64,000 nucleotides of DNA from Streptomyces sp. NBC_00376 (GTDB lineage Bacteria > Actinomycetota > Actinomycetes > Streptomycetales > Streptomycetaceae), in NCBI RefSeq assembly GCF_036077095.1, contig NZ_CP107960.1, positions 2,666,001 to 2,730,000 on the forward strand, in the 5' to 3' direction. Positions 29,364 through 38,370 of this stretch are shown in pieces. Position numbers and translations under genes: made by a program. Below the pieces are notes generated by a model. It searched no databases. It was given only the letters and a program-made list of their open reading frames with translations, and was not told the DNA's origin. The first letter of the stretch is position 1; each line of letters starts with the position of its first letter.

Positions 29364-29894
29364 CCGACGACCGTGCCCGTGCGGTGATCGAGCGGCTGCG
29401 TGCCGTCGACTGGAGCGACGACTCCGCGGCGTACGAGCACGCGAATTCGCGTGCTCTGCTGATGCGTGAATACCTGCACCGCGCGGCTCGGTGGGCTCGG
29501 GCGTACGGCGCCGAGGAGTTGTGGCCCTTCTTCGACATCGCGGAACATGTCGCACCCGAGGTCCGGACGCCGCCCGATGTCGCCGCCGAACTGGAGGAGG
29601 TGCTCACCGGCCTGGCTCCGGCCTCGCTCAGGAAGACGTGCCGGGGCGCCGTCCGGTGGGCCGTGCTGGGGAGCGCCGGGGACCGGTCGCCCCAAGGCCT
29701 TCCGGATGATCCCTACGAGCCGCTCCTGCTCATGTACGAGCGCGGCCGGGGGTTACTTCGTCGAGGAGTTCCTCGACCTCAACGGCGCGATGCTGCGGCT
29801 CGGAACGGTGGAGAGCAACCTCTCCGCCCGCCCCTTCCGCACGCTCGCCCCCGCGATTCTGGACGCCCTGGACGCCGAGGACCAGGAGGACTGA
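29360..29894 (+). pseudogene. Frameshifted, truncated paralog of the immunity-like gene at 34717
   Basis: From the GTG at 29360 the frame encodes ERLRAVDWSDDSAAYEHANS, with MREYLHRAARWARAYGAEE and DPYEPLLLMYERG, closely matching the protein at 34717. At the G5 run 29748-29752 one extra base relative to the paralog shifts the frame. The match continues in the next frame (GYFVEEFLDLNGAMLRLG) and ends at 29894 with LDALDAEDQED, about 90 residues earlier than the intact paralog. It could be a sequencing error in a homopolymer, but the missing C-terminus is real. Likely an orphan, decaying immunity gene. Confidence 0.75.
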
Positions 29895-30161
29895 AACGCC
29901 GGGATCGAGGCCGCCACCCGAAGTCGTGCGCGCGGAGTGAAGATCGGCCGGAGATCCTCGGGAGTCCCGTCGCACCGGGAGGGTTCCCGCCGTCCGCGCT
30001 CCGGTCAAGTGCTCCTTTCCCGCACCTCATTGCCTGTGCCGGTTATTCGATGGCCATGTCACAGCTTGTCCACAGGACCGAGGCCCTCGATTGCTTCAGC
30101 TTCCCTGAGTTGATAGGGATGTTCAGCACATTTGTTTGCTCAGGCTCGACAGGGGTACTCA

Positions 30162-30494
30162 ATGAAGTTCGACATGGGGGCGCAGGTTCTGACGAACCTG
30201 TCGTCGAAGTCGCGTGGGTCGAGTGATGATCTGGGCACGCTGATTCGCCAGCTGGTTCAGGCGGCGGCACCGTTGGAGGGGAAGTTCCACGGTGCGGGGC
30301 GTGTGGCGTTCGATTCGTTCAAGAATCGTTCGGACGAGATCACGGCGGCGCTGAACGGTTCGCTTTCGGCTCTCCTCGGCGGTCAGTCGGGGATGGAGCA
30401 GGCGTTCGGTTCGGGTGACCAGGAGCAGGGTGACAACGCGCGGCAGCAGATGTCCGCGGCGAATTTCGATGCGGCGCGCTTCGGCGGCCGGTGA
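30162..30494 (+). CDS. Esx-like (WXG100-type) small helical protein 1
   Basis: A 110-residue protein predicted to fold as a helical hairpin, as small type VII secretion substrates do. It starts MKFDMGAQVLTNLSSKSRG and has the turn region GKFHGAGRVAFDSFKNRSDE, where W-x-G would be expected but F-H-G is found. The helical parts carry regularly spaced hydrophobics. It is 21 nt ahead of a second Esx-like gene, the usual paired arrangement, and starts the effector operon. The assignment rests mainly on size, context and helix pattern. Confidence 0.7.
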   Translation: MKFDMGAQVLTNLSSKSRGSSDDLGTLIRQLVQAAAPLEGKFHGAGRVAFDSFKNRSDEITAALNGSLSALLGGQSGMEQAFGSGDQEQGDNARQQMSAANFDAARFGGR

Positions 30495-30515
30495 CATACG
30501 GGGGTTGGGTTTCTG

Positions 30516-30827
30516 ATGGCTGGTGACAGTGACCGTCGTGCATACGACACGGGTGCGTCCTCGGACGCGCAGGGCAACATCCAGGTGGTGATCGCGCGGC
30601 TGGAGGAAGTGATCGCGGCGCGGGACGGCCAGGTCAAGGCGGCGATGGCGGACTTCGCGGCCGACGGTGTGGCGGACGAGTACCACGGCAAGGAACTGCG
30701 GTGGAACCGTTCTTCGCAGGAGGTCAAGAACATCATCCAGCTGCTGAAGACGACGCTGGAGCAGAACGACGGCACCGCGCAGCACACGATCACGCGCGCG
30801 AAGGCAGCGGTCGACAACATCGGCTGA
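30516..30827 (+). CDS. Esx-like (ESAT-6/WXG100-type) small helical protein 2
   Basis: A 103-residue helical protein resembling the actinobacterial 'pore-forming ESAT-6 family' group. The two predicted helices are VVIARLEEVIAARDGQVKAA and the segment SSQEVKNIIQLLKTTLEQN, joined by a turn with YHGKELRW. It is probably the partner of the upstream Esx-like protein, forming a heterodimer exported by the EccC/EccD machinery encoded downstream. Confidence 0.75.
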   Translation: MAGDSDRRAYDTGASSDAQGNIQVVIARLEEVIAARDGQVKAAMADFAADGVADEYHGKELRWNRSSQEVKNIIQLLKTTLEQNDGTAQHTITRAKAAVDNIG

Positions 30828-30893
30828 CTCGGCCGAATGCCTGCCTGGGGGCGGGTTCGGGTCGGTTCGGTAACGGGGAGCATGAGGTAGGGC

Positions 30894-31304
30894 ATGACCG
30901 GCTGGGATCTGAAGCCGCAGGGCATTCAGGGTGTGCTGAAGACGACGGGCGAGGTCGCGTCGAAGATCCAGACGCACGCGACGTCGTACGGGGATCACCT
31001 GTCGTCGGCGGCGTCGAGTGCGGGGACGATCACCGCCGAGGGAGGCGGTGACGGTGGCGGTGGCGGCAAGGACGGGGAGCAGGCCGTAGGCGGTCTGGTC
31101 GCGCTGGCGTTGTCGCAGTTCGCCGAGCACACCACCCCTGATCTGAAGTTCATCGCGGCGCGGGCTGGAAAGTCCCTGACCGGTGCGGTGGATGCCACGA
31201 CCGCGTATCTGAACGGTGACCTGGACATGGCCGCCGAGGCGCAGCGCAAGGCGCTCGGTGCGGTGGACCTGGATCCGAAGAAGCCGGGGGTGCAGTCGCG
31301 GTGA
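30894..31304 (+). CDS. DUF6507-type small protein of type VII toxin operon
   Basis: A 136-residue protein beginning [20 protein letters not shown], with a Gly-rich central stretch ([13 protein letters not shown]) and a C-terminal helical part ([39 protein letters not shown]). The pattern matches DUF6507 proteins, which in Streptomyces sit just before large effectors. Its stop overlaps the effector GTG (GTGA), indicating coupled translation and suggesting a chaperone or adaptor role. Confidence 0.72.
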   Translation: MTGWDLKPQGIQGVLKTTGEVASKIQTHATSYGDHLSSAASSAGTITAEGGGDGGGGGKDGEQAVGGLVALALSQFAEHTTPDLKFIAARAGKSLTGAVDATTAYLNGDLDMAAEAQRKALGAVDLDPKKPGVQSR

Positions 31305-34300
31305 TCGAGCCCGAGGCCATTCCGCAGTACACAGGTGATCTGGGTCAGCTGGAGAAGGACCACGCGAGTCTGACGAAGGACGCGGGTCATATCCGGGACA
31401 CGGGTTCCTCCGTCCACACCCATTTCCAGGCGCTGTCCGCCTATTACAAGGCGCCCGAGGCGGAGCAGCTGTTCGCGTCGACGAAGCCGGTGCAGGACCG
31501 GGCGGACGGTTTCGCGGACGATCTGGAGAAGGTCGCTTCGTCGTTGTCGGACTATGCGACGGAGATCCGTCCGCTGGTCACGAAGCTCGCGCAGCTCAAG
31601 ACGGACGCGACGACGTTCGTGAACGAGAACAAGGACGACGACGAGTGGGAGTACGACGGGGACAAGGTCGAGGAGCACAACAAGCTCCGCGATGACATCA
31701 CCGCGACGGTCGCCGCGTTCTGGGCCGCCGAGCGGACCTGCCACAACAAGATCACCGCCCTGTTCGGCGGGACGCAGATGGTCGCGGGGGACGGGTCCGA
31801 GCGCAAGGACCAGTACGGGTTCAACGCGGACGACCTGAAGAACGCGAAGCTTCCCTGGGGCGACCCGGTCGAGGAGAAGCACCACTGGTACGAGGTCGGC
31901 CACTGGGTCAAGTCGTTCGTGTGGGACGGGCTGATCGTCGACGGGATCTGGGGCACCATCAAGGGCCTTGGCACCCTCGTCGGGTTCGGTGGCTGGGACG
32001 CGATGGGGCAGGCCTGGAAGGGCCTGGCCCAGCTCGCGACCGGTCTCGTCATCAGCGCCGTCCCCGGCGCCGGAGCGCTGTTCTGGACCCTGCCCGACGA
32101 CAAGCTCCCCTCCTGGCTGCGTGACTCGCGGACCGCGATGAAGGAGACCGGCAAGGCCCTCGTGGCGTGGGACGAGTGGGGCAAGAACCCGGGCCGGGCG
32201 GCCGGCGCGGTCACGTTCAACGTCCTGACGACCGTGTTCACCGGAGGCGCCGGCGGCGCCGCCGCGGGAGCGGGCAAGGCCGGGGCCGTCGCGAAGGTGC
32301 TGTCCGTCGCGGGCAAGGCCGGCAAGGTCATCGACCCGATGACCTACATCGCCAAGGGCGCCGGTGCGGGCCTCTCCAAGATCGGCGACATCACCAAGGG
32401 CCTCAAGGGCATCGGCAACATCGAGATCCCCAAGTTGCCCGACGGCGCGATCACCCTGCCCGAGGGCTCCCTCAAACTCCCCGACGGCACCTTCCACCTC
32501 CCCGAGGGGGCGGCGATCCCCGAGGGCGGCGTCAAACTGCCGGACGGCAACGTCAAGTTCCCCGACGACGTCCCCCTCCTGCCCGAGAACGCCACCAAGC
32601 TCCCCACCCACACCGACGTACCCGTCCAGTACTTCGACCACGACGGGAACCTCCTCGACGAGAACGGCGGCATCGTCCAGCACGCCGACGACGCCCCCAA
32701 GGAGGGCTCCCCCACCACTCCCCACACCGACACCGGCGCCCCGCACGCCGACACCCCGGTCAGGGAACCGGTCCTGGCCGGTGTGGGCGCCCACACCGCC
32801 GATGTCTCGGCCCATGTCGGCGACAACGCCATCCACCTCGGCAGCGACCTCGGGGACACCGGCCGCCTCGCCGACGACCTTCCCGCCACCCACACCGGCG
32901 GCAGTCTCCCCGGCGGCCACGCGGGCGACCACCTGCCCGGCGGTCACGCGAACGACCTCGGCCACGGCCCTTCCGCCGGCCACGAACCGCCCACGGGCGG
33001 ACACCACGGCGACGGTCACGGCAACGACGGTCACGGCGGCGGGCACGAGGACCCGGTCGGCGGCGGGCACGACGGTTCCGGAGGCCCTGGCCACGACGGG
33101 CCGTCCACCGGTGGCGACCACGTGCCGGACGGTTCGGGACCGGATGTTCCGGGTCCCCCTCATGGCGGCGACGGCGGAGTGCCCGGCGGGATCGCCCCCG
33201 ACGGTCCCCGCGGCAACCTGCCCGACGGTTCCTGGGCGGGCGAGAACGGCCTGCGCCTGGACCGGGAGGCGAACGCGGCGGCCGACGACTTCATGCGCAG
33301 GTCCACCGAGGCGGAGCCGCGCATCACCGAGTCGATGCAGGGCATCGCGGGCAAGGTCGACAACGGCAAGCTGATCGGCCTGGAGTACCGCCTCAAGGGC
33401 GAGGACTCCCTCAAGCGCAAGCTCGCCACGGACATGCTCGAAGACGTCGGTGTGGACCCCGCGCGGGCCCTCGGCGACATCAAGGACTCCATCCGCTACA
33501 CGATGGAGGTCCCCAGCAACGGCTACACCCACGGTGTGCAGCAGGCGATCGACGACCTCCAGGCCAAGGGCTTCGAGAACGTCACGTTCAAGAACACCTG
33601 GGACTCCGCCGGCTACAAGGGCATCAACTCGACCTGGCGCGATCCGCTCAGCGGTCAGACCTTCGAGCTGCAGTTCCACACCGCGGACAGCTTCACGGCC
33701 AAGATGGACGGCCACGTCCTGTACGAGAAGGAGCGCCTGCCCGGCGTCTCCCCGGACGAACTGGCCGCGATCAAGGCCGAGCAGGCGGAGCTCTTCGGCA
33801 AGGTGCCGGTGCCGCACGGGGCGGGTGACATCACCATCGGCGGGCGCGGCGTGGACGACGTCGTGTCCACCGCCGGCAAGGACATGGACTCGGCCGTCCA
33901 CGGTGCCGGATCGGCGGCGGACGATGTCGGACGCCTGGGCGACGACGCCACGCACCTCGGGGACGACGCGGCACACCTCGGCGACGACGCCACGCACCTC
34001 GGGGACGACGCGGCCGACGGCGCCGACGACGCCTCGGACGGCACGCGGGCCGACGAAGGTGACGGCGGCCCGTACACCGACGGCCCGCGCGGCGGCTGGA
34101 GCGGCGCCGGCTGGGTCGAGAAGCCCGATCCGATCCACGACCCGGACTCCGTGGTCGCGGCGGAGATGTACGAGAACATCAGGGCGACGGACAACAAGGT
34201 CGAGCTTCCGGCGATCTCCCGGCACACCGGTGTGGACGAGTCCGTGCTCCGCCAGGTCAAGAGCCATCTCTTCCGGTCGCAGCACGAAGTGGCCATCGCT

Positions 34301-34720
34301 CCCGACACGTTCAAGAAGGGCCTCTTCACCCCGCGCATCGACATCGGCGAGATGTGGTTCGCCGCGCGTGAGGGGAAGCTCGGCGAAGAGGGCGTGCAGC
34401 AGTTCAAGCACCTCATGGCCCACGAGTACGTCGAGAGCCGTCTCATGAAGTCCGGCCTGCCCTACATCCGCGAATACGACCACCTGTGGGAGCTCGATCC
34501 CTCCGACGGGAAGTACTACCGCCCGAAATTCCCCCAGGACATCGCGGACGCGGGCGCCCATGACCTCGCGCCGAACGACAAGATCGGCGGGTTCCGGCAC
34601 TGGCGGTCCCTGGGGATGGAACCGCCGAAGGTCCAGCTCGCCGATGATTTGTCCAATGTCGACGACGTGGTGAAGGCTATTCATCAGGAGCTGCACCTGA
34701 AGGGATTTGATCTGAAGTGA
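31301..34720 (+). CDS. Polymorphic type VII effector with RelA/SpoT-like toxin domain and a second C-terminal domain
   Basis: A 1139-residue modular effector. Residues 1-110 are a helical WXG/LXG-like secretion part. A hydrophobic and Gly/Ala-rich region lies at about 225-345, LPDG/LPEG repeats at 380-430 and a His/Gly-rich linker at about 533-625. Residues 660-837 resemble RelA/SpoT pyrophosphokinase domains: R697 and K699 in [14 protein letters not shown]729 and R732 in DIKDSIRY, Y772 in GYKGIN, E789 in FELQFHT. The His of the usual GYRxxH is N776. A repeat linker (878-906) then leads to an unidentified domain (947-1139) with HEYVESRLM at 1041. Such a domain would make alarmone-type nucleotides in a target cell. 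GTG start and stop overlap both neighbours. Confidence 0.8.
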   Translation: MIEPEAIPQYTGDLGQLEKDHASLTKDAGHIRDTGSSVHTHFQALSAYYKAPEAEQLFASTKPVQDRADGFADDLEKVASSLSDYATEIRPLVTKLAQLKTDATTFVNENKDDDEWEYDGDKVEEHNKLRDDITATVAAFWAAERTCHNKITALFGGTQMVAGDGSERKDQYGFNADDLKNAKLPWGDPVEEKHHWYEVGHWVKSFVWDGLIVDGIWGTIKGLGTLVGFGGWDAMGQAWKGLAQLATGLVISAVPGAGALFWTLPDDKLPSWLRDSRTAMKETGKALVAWDEWGKNPGRAAGAVTFNVLTTVFTGGAGGAAAGAGKAGAVAKVLSVAGKAGKVIDPMTYIAKGAGAGLSKIGDITKGLKGIGNIEIPKLPDGAITLPEGSLKLPDGTFHLPEGAAIPEGGVKLPDGNVKFPDDVPLLPENATKLPTHTDVPVQYFDHDGNLLDENGGIVQHADDAPKEGSPTTPHTDTGAPHADTPVREPVLAGVGAHTADVSAHVGDNAIHLGSDLGDTGRLADDLPATHTGGSLPGGHAGDHLPGGHANDLGHGPSAGHEPPTGGHHGDGHGNDGHGGGHEDPVGGGHDGSGGPGHDGPSTGGDHVPDGSGPDVPGPPHGGDGGVPGGIAPDGPRGNLPDGSWAGENGLRLDREANAAADDFMRRSTEAEPRITESMQGIAGKVDNGKLIGLEYRLKGEDSLKRKLATDMLEDVGVDPARALGDIKDSIRYTMEVPSNGYTHGVQQAIDDLQAKGFENVTFKNTWDSAGYKGINSTWRDPLSGQTFELQFHTADSFTAKMDGHVLYEKERLPGVSPDELAAIKAEQAELFGKVPVPHGAGDITIGGRGVDDVVSTAGKDMDSAVHGAGSAADDVGRLGDDATHLGDDAAHLGDDATHLGDDAADGADDASDGTRADEGDGGPYTDGPRGGWSGAGWVEKPDPIHDPDSVVAAEMYENIRATDNKVELPAISRHTGVDESVLRQVKSHLFRSQHEVAIAPDTFKKGLFTPRIDIGEMWFAAREGKLGEEGVQQFKHLMAHEYVESRLMKSGLPYIREYDHLWELDPSDGKYYRPKFPQDIADAGAHDLAPNDKIGGFRHWRSLGMEPPKVQLADDLSNVDDVVKAIHQELHLKGFDLK
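33935..34018 (+). repeat. Four 21-bp tandem repeats inside the effector gene
   Basis: Four in-frame 21-nt units encode L-G-D-D-A-x-H repeats (residues 878-905), alternating two codon variants. They form an acidic linker between the RelA/SpoT-like domain and the final domain, and could expand or contract in frame. Confidence 0.85.
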
Positions 34721-35502
34721 GTACTGAGCTGCCACGCGCGGTCCTGGAGCGGTTGCGCGCAGTCGACTGGTACGGCGACTGGGACATGGCCAGCAGTCAC
34801 TCGCGTTCCCGCGCCCTGTTGATGCGGGAGTACATGCGTCGCGCGGCGCTGTGGGCTCAGGCGTACGGCGCCGAGGAACAGTGGCCCTTCTTCGACGTCA
34901 CCGAGTTCGTCGACCCGGCGTTCCGGCTGGACCCGGAGATCGAGTCCGAGCTGGAGGACTACGTGGCGCACAACGTCGGCACGCCGTCCACGGCAAGGAC
35001 GTGCCGAGGTGCCGTGCGCTGGGCCGCGCTGCGGGAGCGGGGCGGGATCGATCTTCCGGACCTCCCGGACCCGTACGAGCCGTTGCTGCTCATGTACGGG
35101 CGAGGCGGCGGCTACTCGATCGAGGAGTTCATCGACCTGTACGGAGTGATGATCCCGTACGGGAACTTCGACTCCAATCTCAACGCCGAGCCGTTCCTCG
35201 CGCTGGCCCCGAGCACCCTCGACACCCTCGATGCCGGAGCGGCCGGCAGGATCTCGTACTTCGCGAAGATCAGTGAGGGATATCCGCGCAGCAGCCCACG
35301 TGGCATCCTGCGGCGGCGTCTCGTCGGCCGGGAGGCACAGACGCACGACGAGGCCTTCACCCGTAATCTTCGCTGGGAGCCGACGGAGTACCTCAGGCTC
35401 TACGAACTCGGGCACAACGACATCGACCACGTGCAGATCTCCGAGCGGGAAGCCGCCGCTTTCATCGAATCGACGACGAAGAAGCTCACCGGTTCCCGAT
35501 GA
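34717..35502 (+). CDS. Candidate immunity protein for the effector
   Basis: A 261-residue soluble protein of no family I can name. Notable stretches are LERLRAVDWYGDWDMAS, RALLMREYMRRAALWAQAYG, DPYEPLLLMYGRGGGYSIEE and a C-terminal part ending DIDHVQISEREAAAFIES. Its GTG overlaps the effector stop by four bases, the typical arrangement of toxin and immunity genes. A frameshifted, shortened paralog lies ahead of the operon, which supports a duplicated immunity cassette. Function is inferred from position, not from a known fold. Confidence 0.65.
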   Translation: MSTELPRAVLERLRAVDWYGDWDMASSHSRSRALLMREYMRRAALWAQAYGAEEQWPFFDVTEFVDPAFRLDPEIESELEDYVAHNVGTPSTARTCRGAVRWAALRERGGIDLPDLPDPYEPLLLMYGRGGGYSIEEFIDLYGVMIPYGNFDSNLNAEPFLALAPSTLDTLDAGAAGRISYFAKISEGYPRSSPRGILRRRLVGREAQTHDEAFTRNLRWEPTEYLRLYELGHNDIDHVQISEREAAAFIESTTKKLTGSR

Positions 35503-35537
35503 GCCGACGGCCGGGCGGTCCTGGGCAGGAATGAGTG

Positions 35538-36332
35538 ATGGTGAACCGGGTTGACGCACCGCGTTACCGCGACACGACCGACAGGCCGGTCCACCACCTC
35601 ACCGTCGCCAACTCCCGCGGCGAGGCGATGGGCTACCTGTGGGCCGACGACGAGGACGACTCGGCCGGATGGTGCCTGCGGCCCGCCGGCGACCGGCACG
35701 GGTTCAGCGAAGGGCTCGATTGGTCCGCGAAGCTCGGCGCCGCCAAGGCGCGCGGGCTCGCGCCCACGGCGGCGCTCGCCGAGCTGGCCCGCGGTTCGGA
35801 CCCCAGGTGCGTCAGCCATGTCGTGCCGGGCTCCCTGGCCACGGCCCCGTCCCTGGACGCCCTGAAGGAGCTGGCCCAGGCCGTCACCGAGGCCGACGAC
35901 CGGCGGCTGCTGGCCCAGCTCGACCGCGGGAACACCGACGCGTGGCGTGAGTTGAGCCAGGCGCTCGCCGCGCTCACGGACGAGGACCGCGATGTGCGGT
36001 GGACCGAGGGCGGACGGCAGCCCGACGGCACCTGGCGGATGAGCTATCCGATCCACGGCGAGCGGCTCGACCGCCTGGTGCGCGCGCTGCCCGCCGTCGG
36101 CGCGGTGACGCCCGCGTACCTGTGGCGGGACAACCCGCCGCCGGCCGTGCCCGCCGACGGACGGATGGCCCCGGCCGACGCGGTGCGCGCGGCCACGGCC
36201 GTGGTGCGCGGCGAACGGTTCTGCGACGGGACGATCGCCGAGGCGGCGCGGAACGGGCTTCTCGACGCCGTGGCCCGGTCGTTGTGTGTCTGGTACGAGA
36301 CCGAAGTCGGCGGCCCGCACGGCGTTCCCTGA
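35538..36332 (+). CDS. Accessory protein with DUF6508-like C-terminus; possible second immunity
   Basis: A 264-residue soluble protein starting at the ATG at 35538 (AGGA eight bases upstream; a GTG three bases earlier is possible). The C-terminal part, about residues 150-264, has VTPAYLWRD and DAVRAATAVVRGERFCDGTIAEAARNG in short stretches, as I recall from DUF6508 proteins. The N-terminal half (SRGEAMGYLWADDEDD, GLAPTAALAELARG) is not recognised. It lies 35 nt after the immunity candidate. Because the effector has two domains, this could be a second immunity protein. Confidence 0.55.
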   Translation: MVNRVDAPRYRDTTDRPVHHLTVANSRGEAMGYLWADDEDDSAGWCLRPAGDRHGFSEGLDWSAKLGAAKARGLAPTAALAELARGSDPRCVSHVVPGSLATAPSLDALKELAQAVTEADDRRLLAQLDRGNTDAWRELSQALAALTDEDRDVRWTEGGRQPDGTWRMSYPIHGERLDRLVRALPAVGAVTPAYLWRDNPPPAVPADGRMAPADAVRAATAVVRGERFCDGTIAEAARNGLLDAVARSLCVWYETEVGGPHGVP

Positions 36333-36528
36333 CGAATAGGACCGACCGGTCTGCGGAATACCGGTTCGCCCGTGCCCGCACCTGGTGCGGCCTGTGCTGT
36401 ACTGCCCGCTCGCCCATGCCCTATGTTGCACGGGTGAATTAGGGAATTCCCGTGCGCGCCATGGCGGGCGATGACGCGGCGACCATGATCTACGCAACGT
36501 ACGACTGAGGCAACGGACGACAAGACGA

Positions 36529-36840
36529 ATGGCACGGGATTACGACAGCCAGCTTCTGGAGTCGGTGGCGGTACGCCGGCGCAGGATGCGTGACGCGCTG
36601 CTGTTCGGCGCGCAGCGGGCGCGGCGTACCGCGGACGAGCGGCTCGGGAAGGTGTTCGCGGGGATCGCCATTGCCGCCGTGCTGTGCGCGGGATGCGTGG
36701 GGTGGTCCTTTGTCCAGAACATGCTGGAGAAACAGAAGGCCGAGCAGCAGAAGCAGCAGCGCCAGGAACAGCAGTACCAGCAGCCGGCGAAGACGGCGCA
36801 ACCGGAGAAATCCGGGGATTCGGCGAAGAATCCCCAATAA
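36529..36840 (+). CDS. Small single-pass membrane protein of the secretion locus
   Basis: A 103-residue protein with a basic N-terminal helix (RRRRMRDALLFGAQRARR), one membrane segment (VFAGIAIAAVLCAGCVGWSF) and a Gln/Lys-rich tail (KQQRQEQQYQQPAKTAQ). The basic side predicts a cytoplasmic N-terminus. It precedes eccD and follows a 196-nt gap, so it probably heads the secretion-core transcript. No named family; likely a membrane accessory subunit. Confidence 0.65.
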   Translation: MARDYDSQLLESVAVRRRRMRDALLFGAQRARRTADERLGKVFAGIAIAAVLCAGCVGWSFVQNMLEKQKAEQQKQQRQEQQYQQPAKTAQPEKSGDSAKNPQ

Positions 36841-36964
36841 CTCGGCAACTCCGGCGAATTCAGAAAGAGTTCCCCGCAAAGGGGACCGAGAAGGCGCCAG
36901 TAGCATGGGCACGCCAAGCTGCCCGATTCCTCAAAACGTCGCGATGATAGGTTCCCGTAAAGTG

Positions 36965-38317
36965 GTGAGCACAGCAACGACTTCCCGAGCGCAGCTCAGC
37001 CGGGTGACTCTGGTCGGTGAGCGACGCCGGGCCGACATCGTCCTGCCGTCCGACACACCGATCGGGCAGCTGCTGCCGGACATTCTGCAGTTGCTGGACG
37101 ACCGGGCGGCGGCACGCCCGATGACACGGCAGTTGATCACGTCGGACGGCTCCGCGCTCCCGCACGACAGCACGCTGGCCTCGGCGGGGATCGCGGACGG
37201 TGCGGTGCTCCGGCTGGTCCGGGCCCATTCCGCGCCCCCTGCCCCGGTCGTGCACGACGTCACCGATCTGGTGGCCGACGACCTCGATCTGCAGACCTGG
37301 CGCTGGCGTCCCGCGGCCCGTCGTGCGAGTGCGGGCGTGGCCTCGGTGGCCTTCGCGGTGGTCGCCGCGCTGTTGGCCCGGCGTGAGTTCGCCCTGGACG
37401 CGCTGACCGCCGCCCTCGCGGCCGCCACGCTCGTCCTGGTCGCGGCCGGTGCGCTCGTCGCGAAGATCGGGCAGGGCAACCGGGGCCTGGCGACCGCGCT
37501 CCTGCTCGCCTCCGGCAGCCTCGGCATCCTCACCGCCTGGACCGCCGCGGACGCCTACCACTGGCCGGGGACCGCGCGGCTCGCCGCCGTCGCCGCGGCG
37601 CTGGTCCTGACGCTGGTGCTCCTCGGCTACTTCTCCCCGCTCGGCCGCGGCGGGCTCATCGGCGCCGTCGCCACCACCGTGATCGCCGCGGCGTGGGAGG
37701 CCGTCGCCGCCGTCCAGGACGACCCGGCCCGGCTCGGCGCGGTGATGGCCGTCTTCTCCGTCGTACTGCTCGGACTGCTCCCCCGGCTCGCGCTGGCGGC
37801 CTCCGGCCTCACCGCGCTCGACGACCGCCGCTCCGGCGGCACCTCCGTCAGCCGCCACCAGGTGGGCAACGCGCTGGCGGCCACCCACCGCGGCCTCGCC
37901 CTGGCGACGGTGGTCACCGCGGTCTCCGCGGCCGCCGGTGGCTGGCTGCTCACCACGGCCGGCAAGCCGTCCGTGTGGACCGTGGCGCTGCCCTCGCTGG
38001 TGGCCCTCGTGCTGCTCTCCCGGGCGCGGGCCTTCCCGCTGGTCGCCGAGGTCGTCGCGCTCTTCGCCGCCGCCGCGGTCCTGGTCGTGCGCCTGGTCAT
38101 GCTGTGGATGCAGCACGCCGGGGGCGCCGGACCGCTCGCCCTGCTGGTCGTGGCCGCGGTGCTGCCGCTGCTCGTCCTGGCGGTGCACCCGCCCGAGCAC
38201 GTGCAGGTCCGGCTGCGGCGCATGGCCGATCTGGTCGAATCCATCGGTGTGGTGGGGCTCTTCCCGCTGGCCGTCGGTGTGTTCGGCGTGTACGGACAGC
38301 TGCTCAACAAGTTCTGA
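36965..38317 (+). CDS. eccD: Type VII secretion integral membrane protein EccD
   Basis: EccD forms the membrane channel part of type VII machines. Residues about 8-85 form a ubiquitin-like (YukD) domain (SRVTLVGERRRADIVLPSD, IGQLLPDILQLL). About eleven hydrophobic helices follow, beginning FAVVAALLARREFALDALTA and ending LFPLAVGVFGVYGQLL. I selected the GTG at 36965, which places the ubiquitin-like domain at the N-terminus; in-frame starts at 36905 and 36944 exist and none has a strong ribosome binding site. 450 residues. Confidence 0.88.
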   Translation: MSTATTSRAQLSRVTLVGERRRADIVLPSDTPIGQLLPDILQLLDDRAAARPMTRQLITSDGSALPHDSTLASAGIADGAVLRLVRAHSAPPAPVVHDVTDLVADDLDLQTWRWRPAARRASAGVASVAFAVVAALLARREFALDALTAALAAATLVLVAAGALVAKIGQGNRGLATALLLASGSLGILTAWTAADAYHWPGTARLAAVAAALVLTLVLLGYFSPLGRGGLIGAVATTVIAAAWEAVAAVQDDPARLGAVMAVFSVVLLGLLPRLALAASGLTALDDRRSGGTSVSRHQVGNALAATHRGLALATVVTAVSAAAGGWLLTTAGKPSVWTVALPSLVALVLLSRARAFPLVAEVVALFAAAAVLVVRLVMLWMQHAGGAGPLALLVVAAVLPLLVLAVHPPEHVQVRLRRMADLVESIGVVGLFPLAVGVFGVYGQLLNKF

Positions 38318-38370
38318 GTCGACGCGCAGGTGCTCCGGGCGGGGCAGCAGGGCGAAATGGAAGGGCAGAC

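Noticed and set aside
30042..30161. Sigma-factor promoter for the effector operon
   Set aside because: TTGCTT near 30090 has no convincing partner at the right spacing, so I do not claim a promoter position.
30995..34735. A long minus-strand frame opposite the effector gene
   Set aside because: It shadows the effector, which has clear domain motifs and coupled neighbours.
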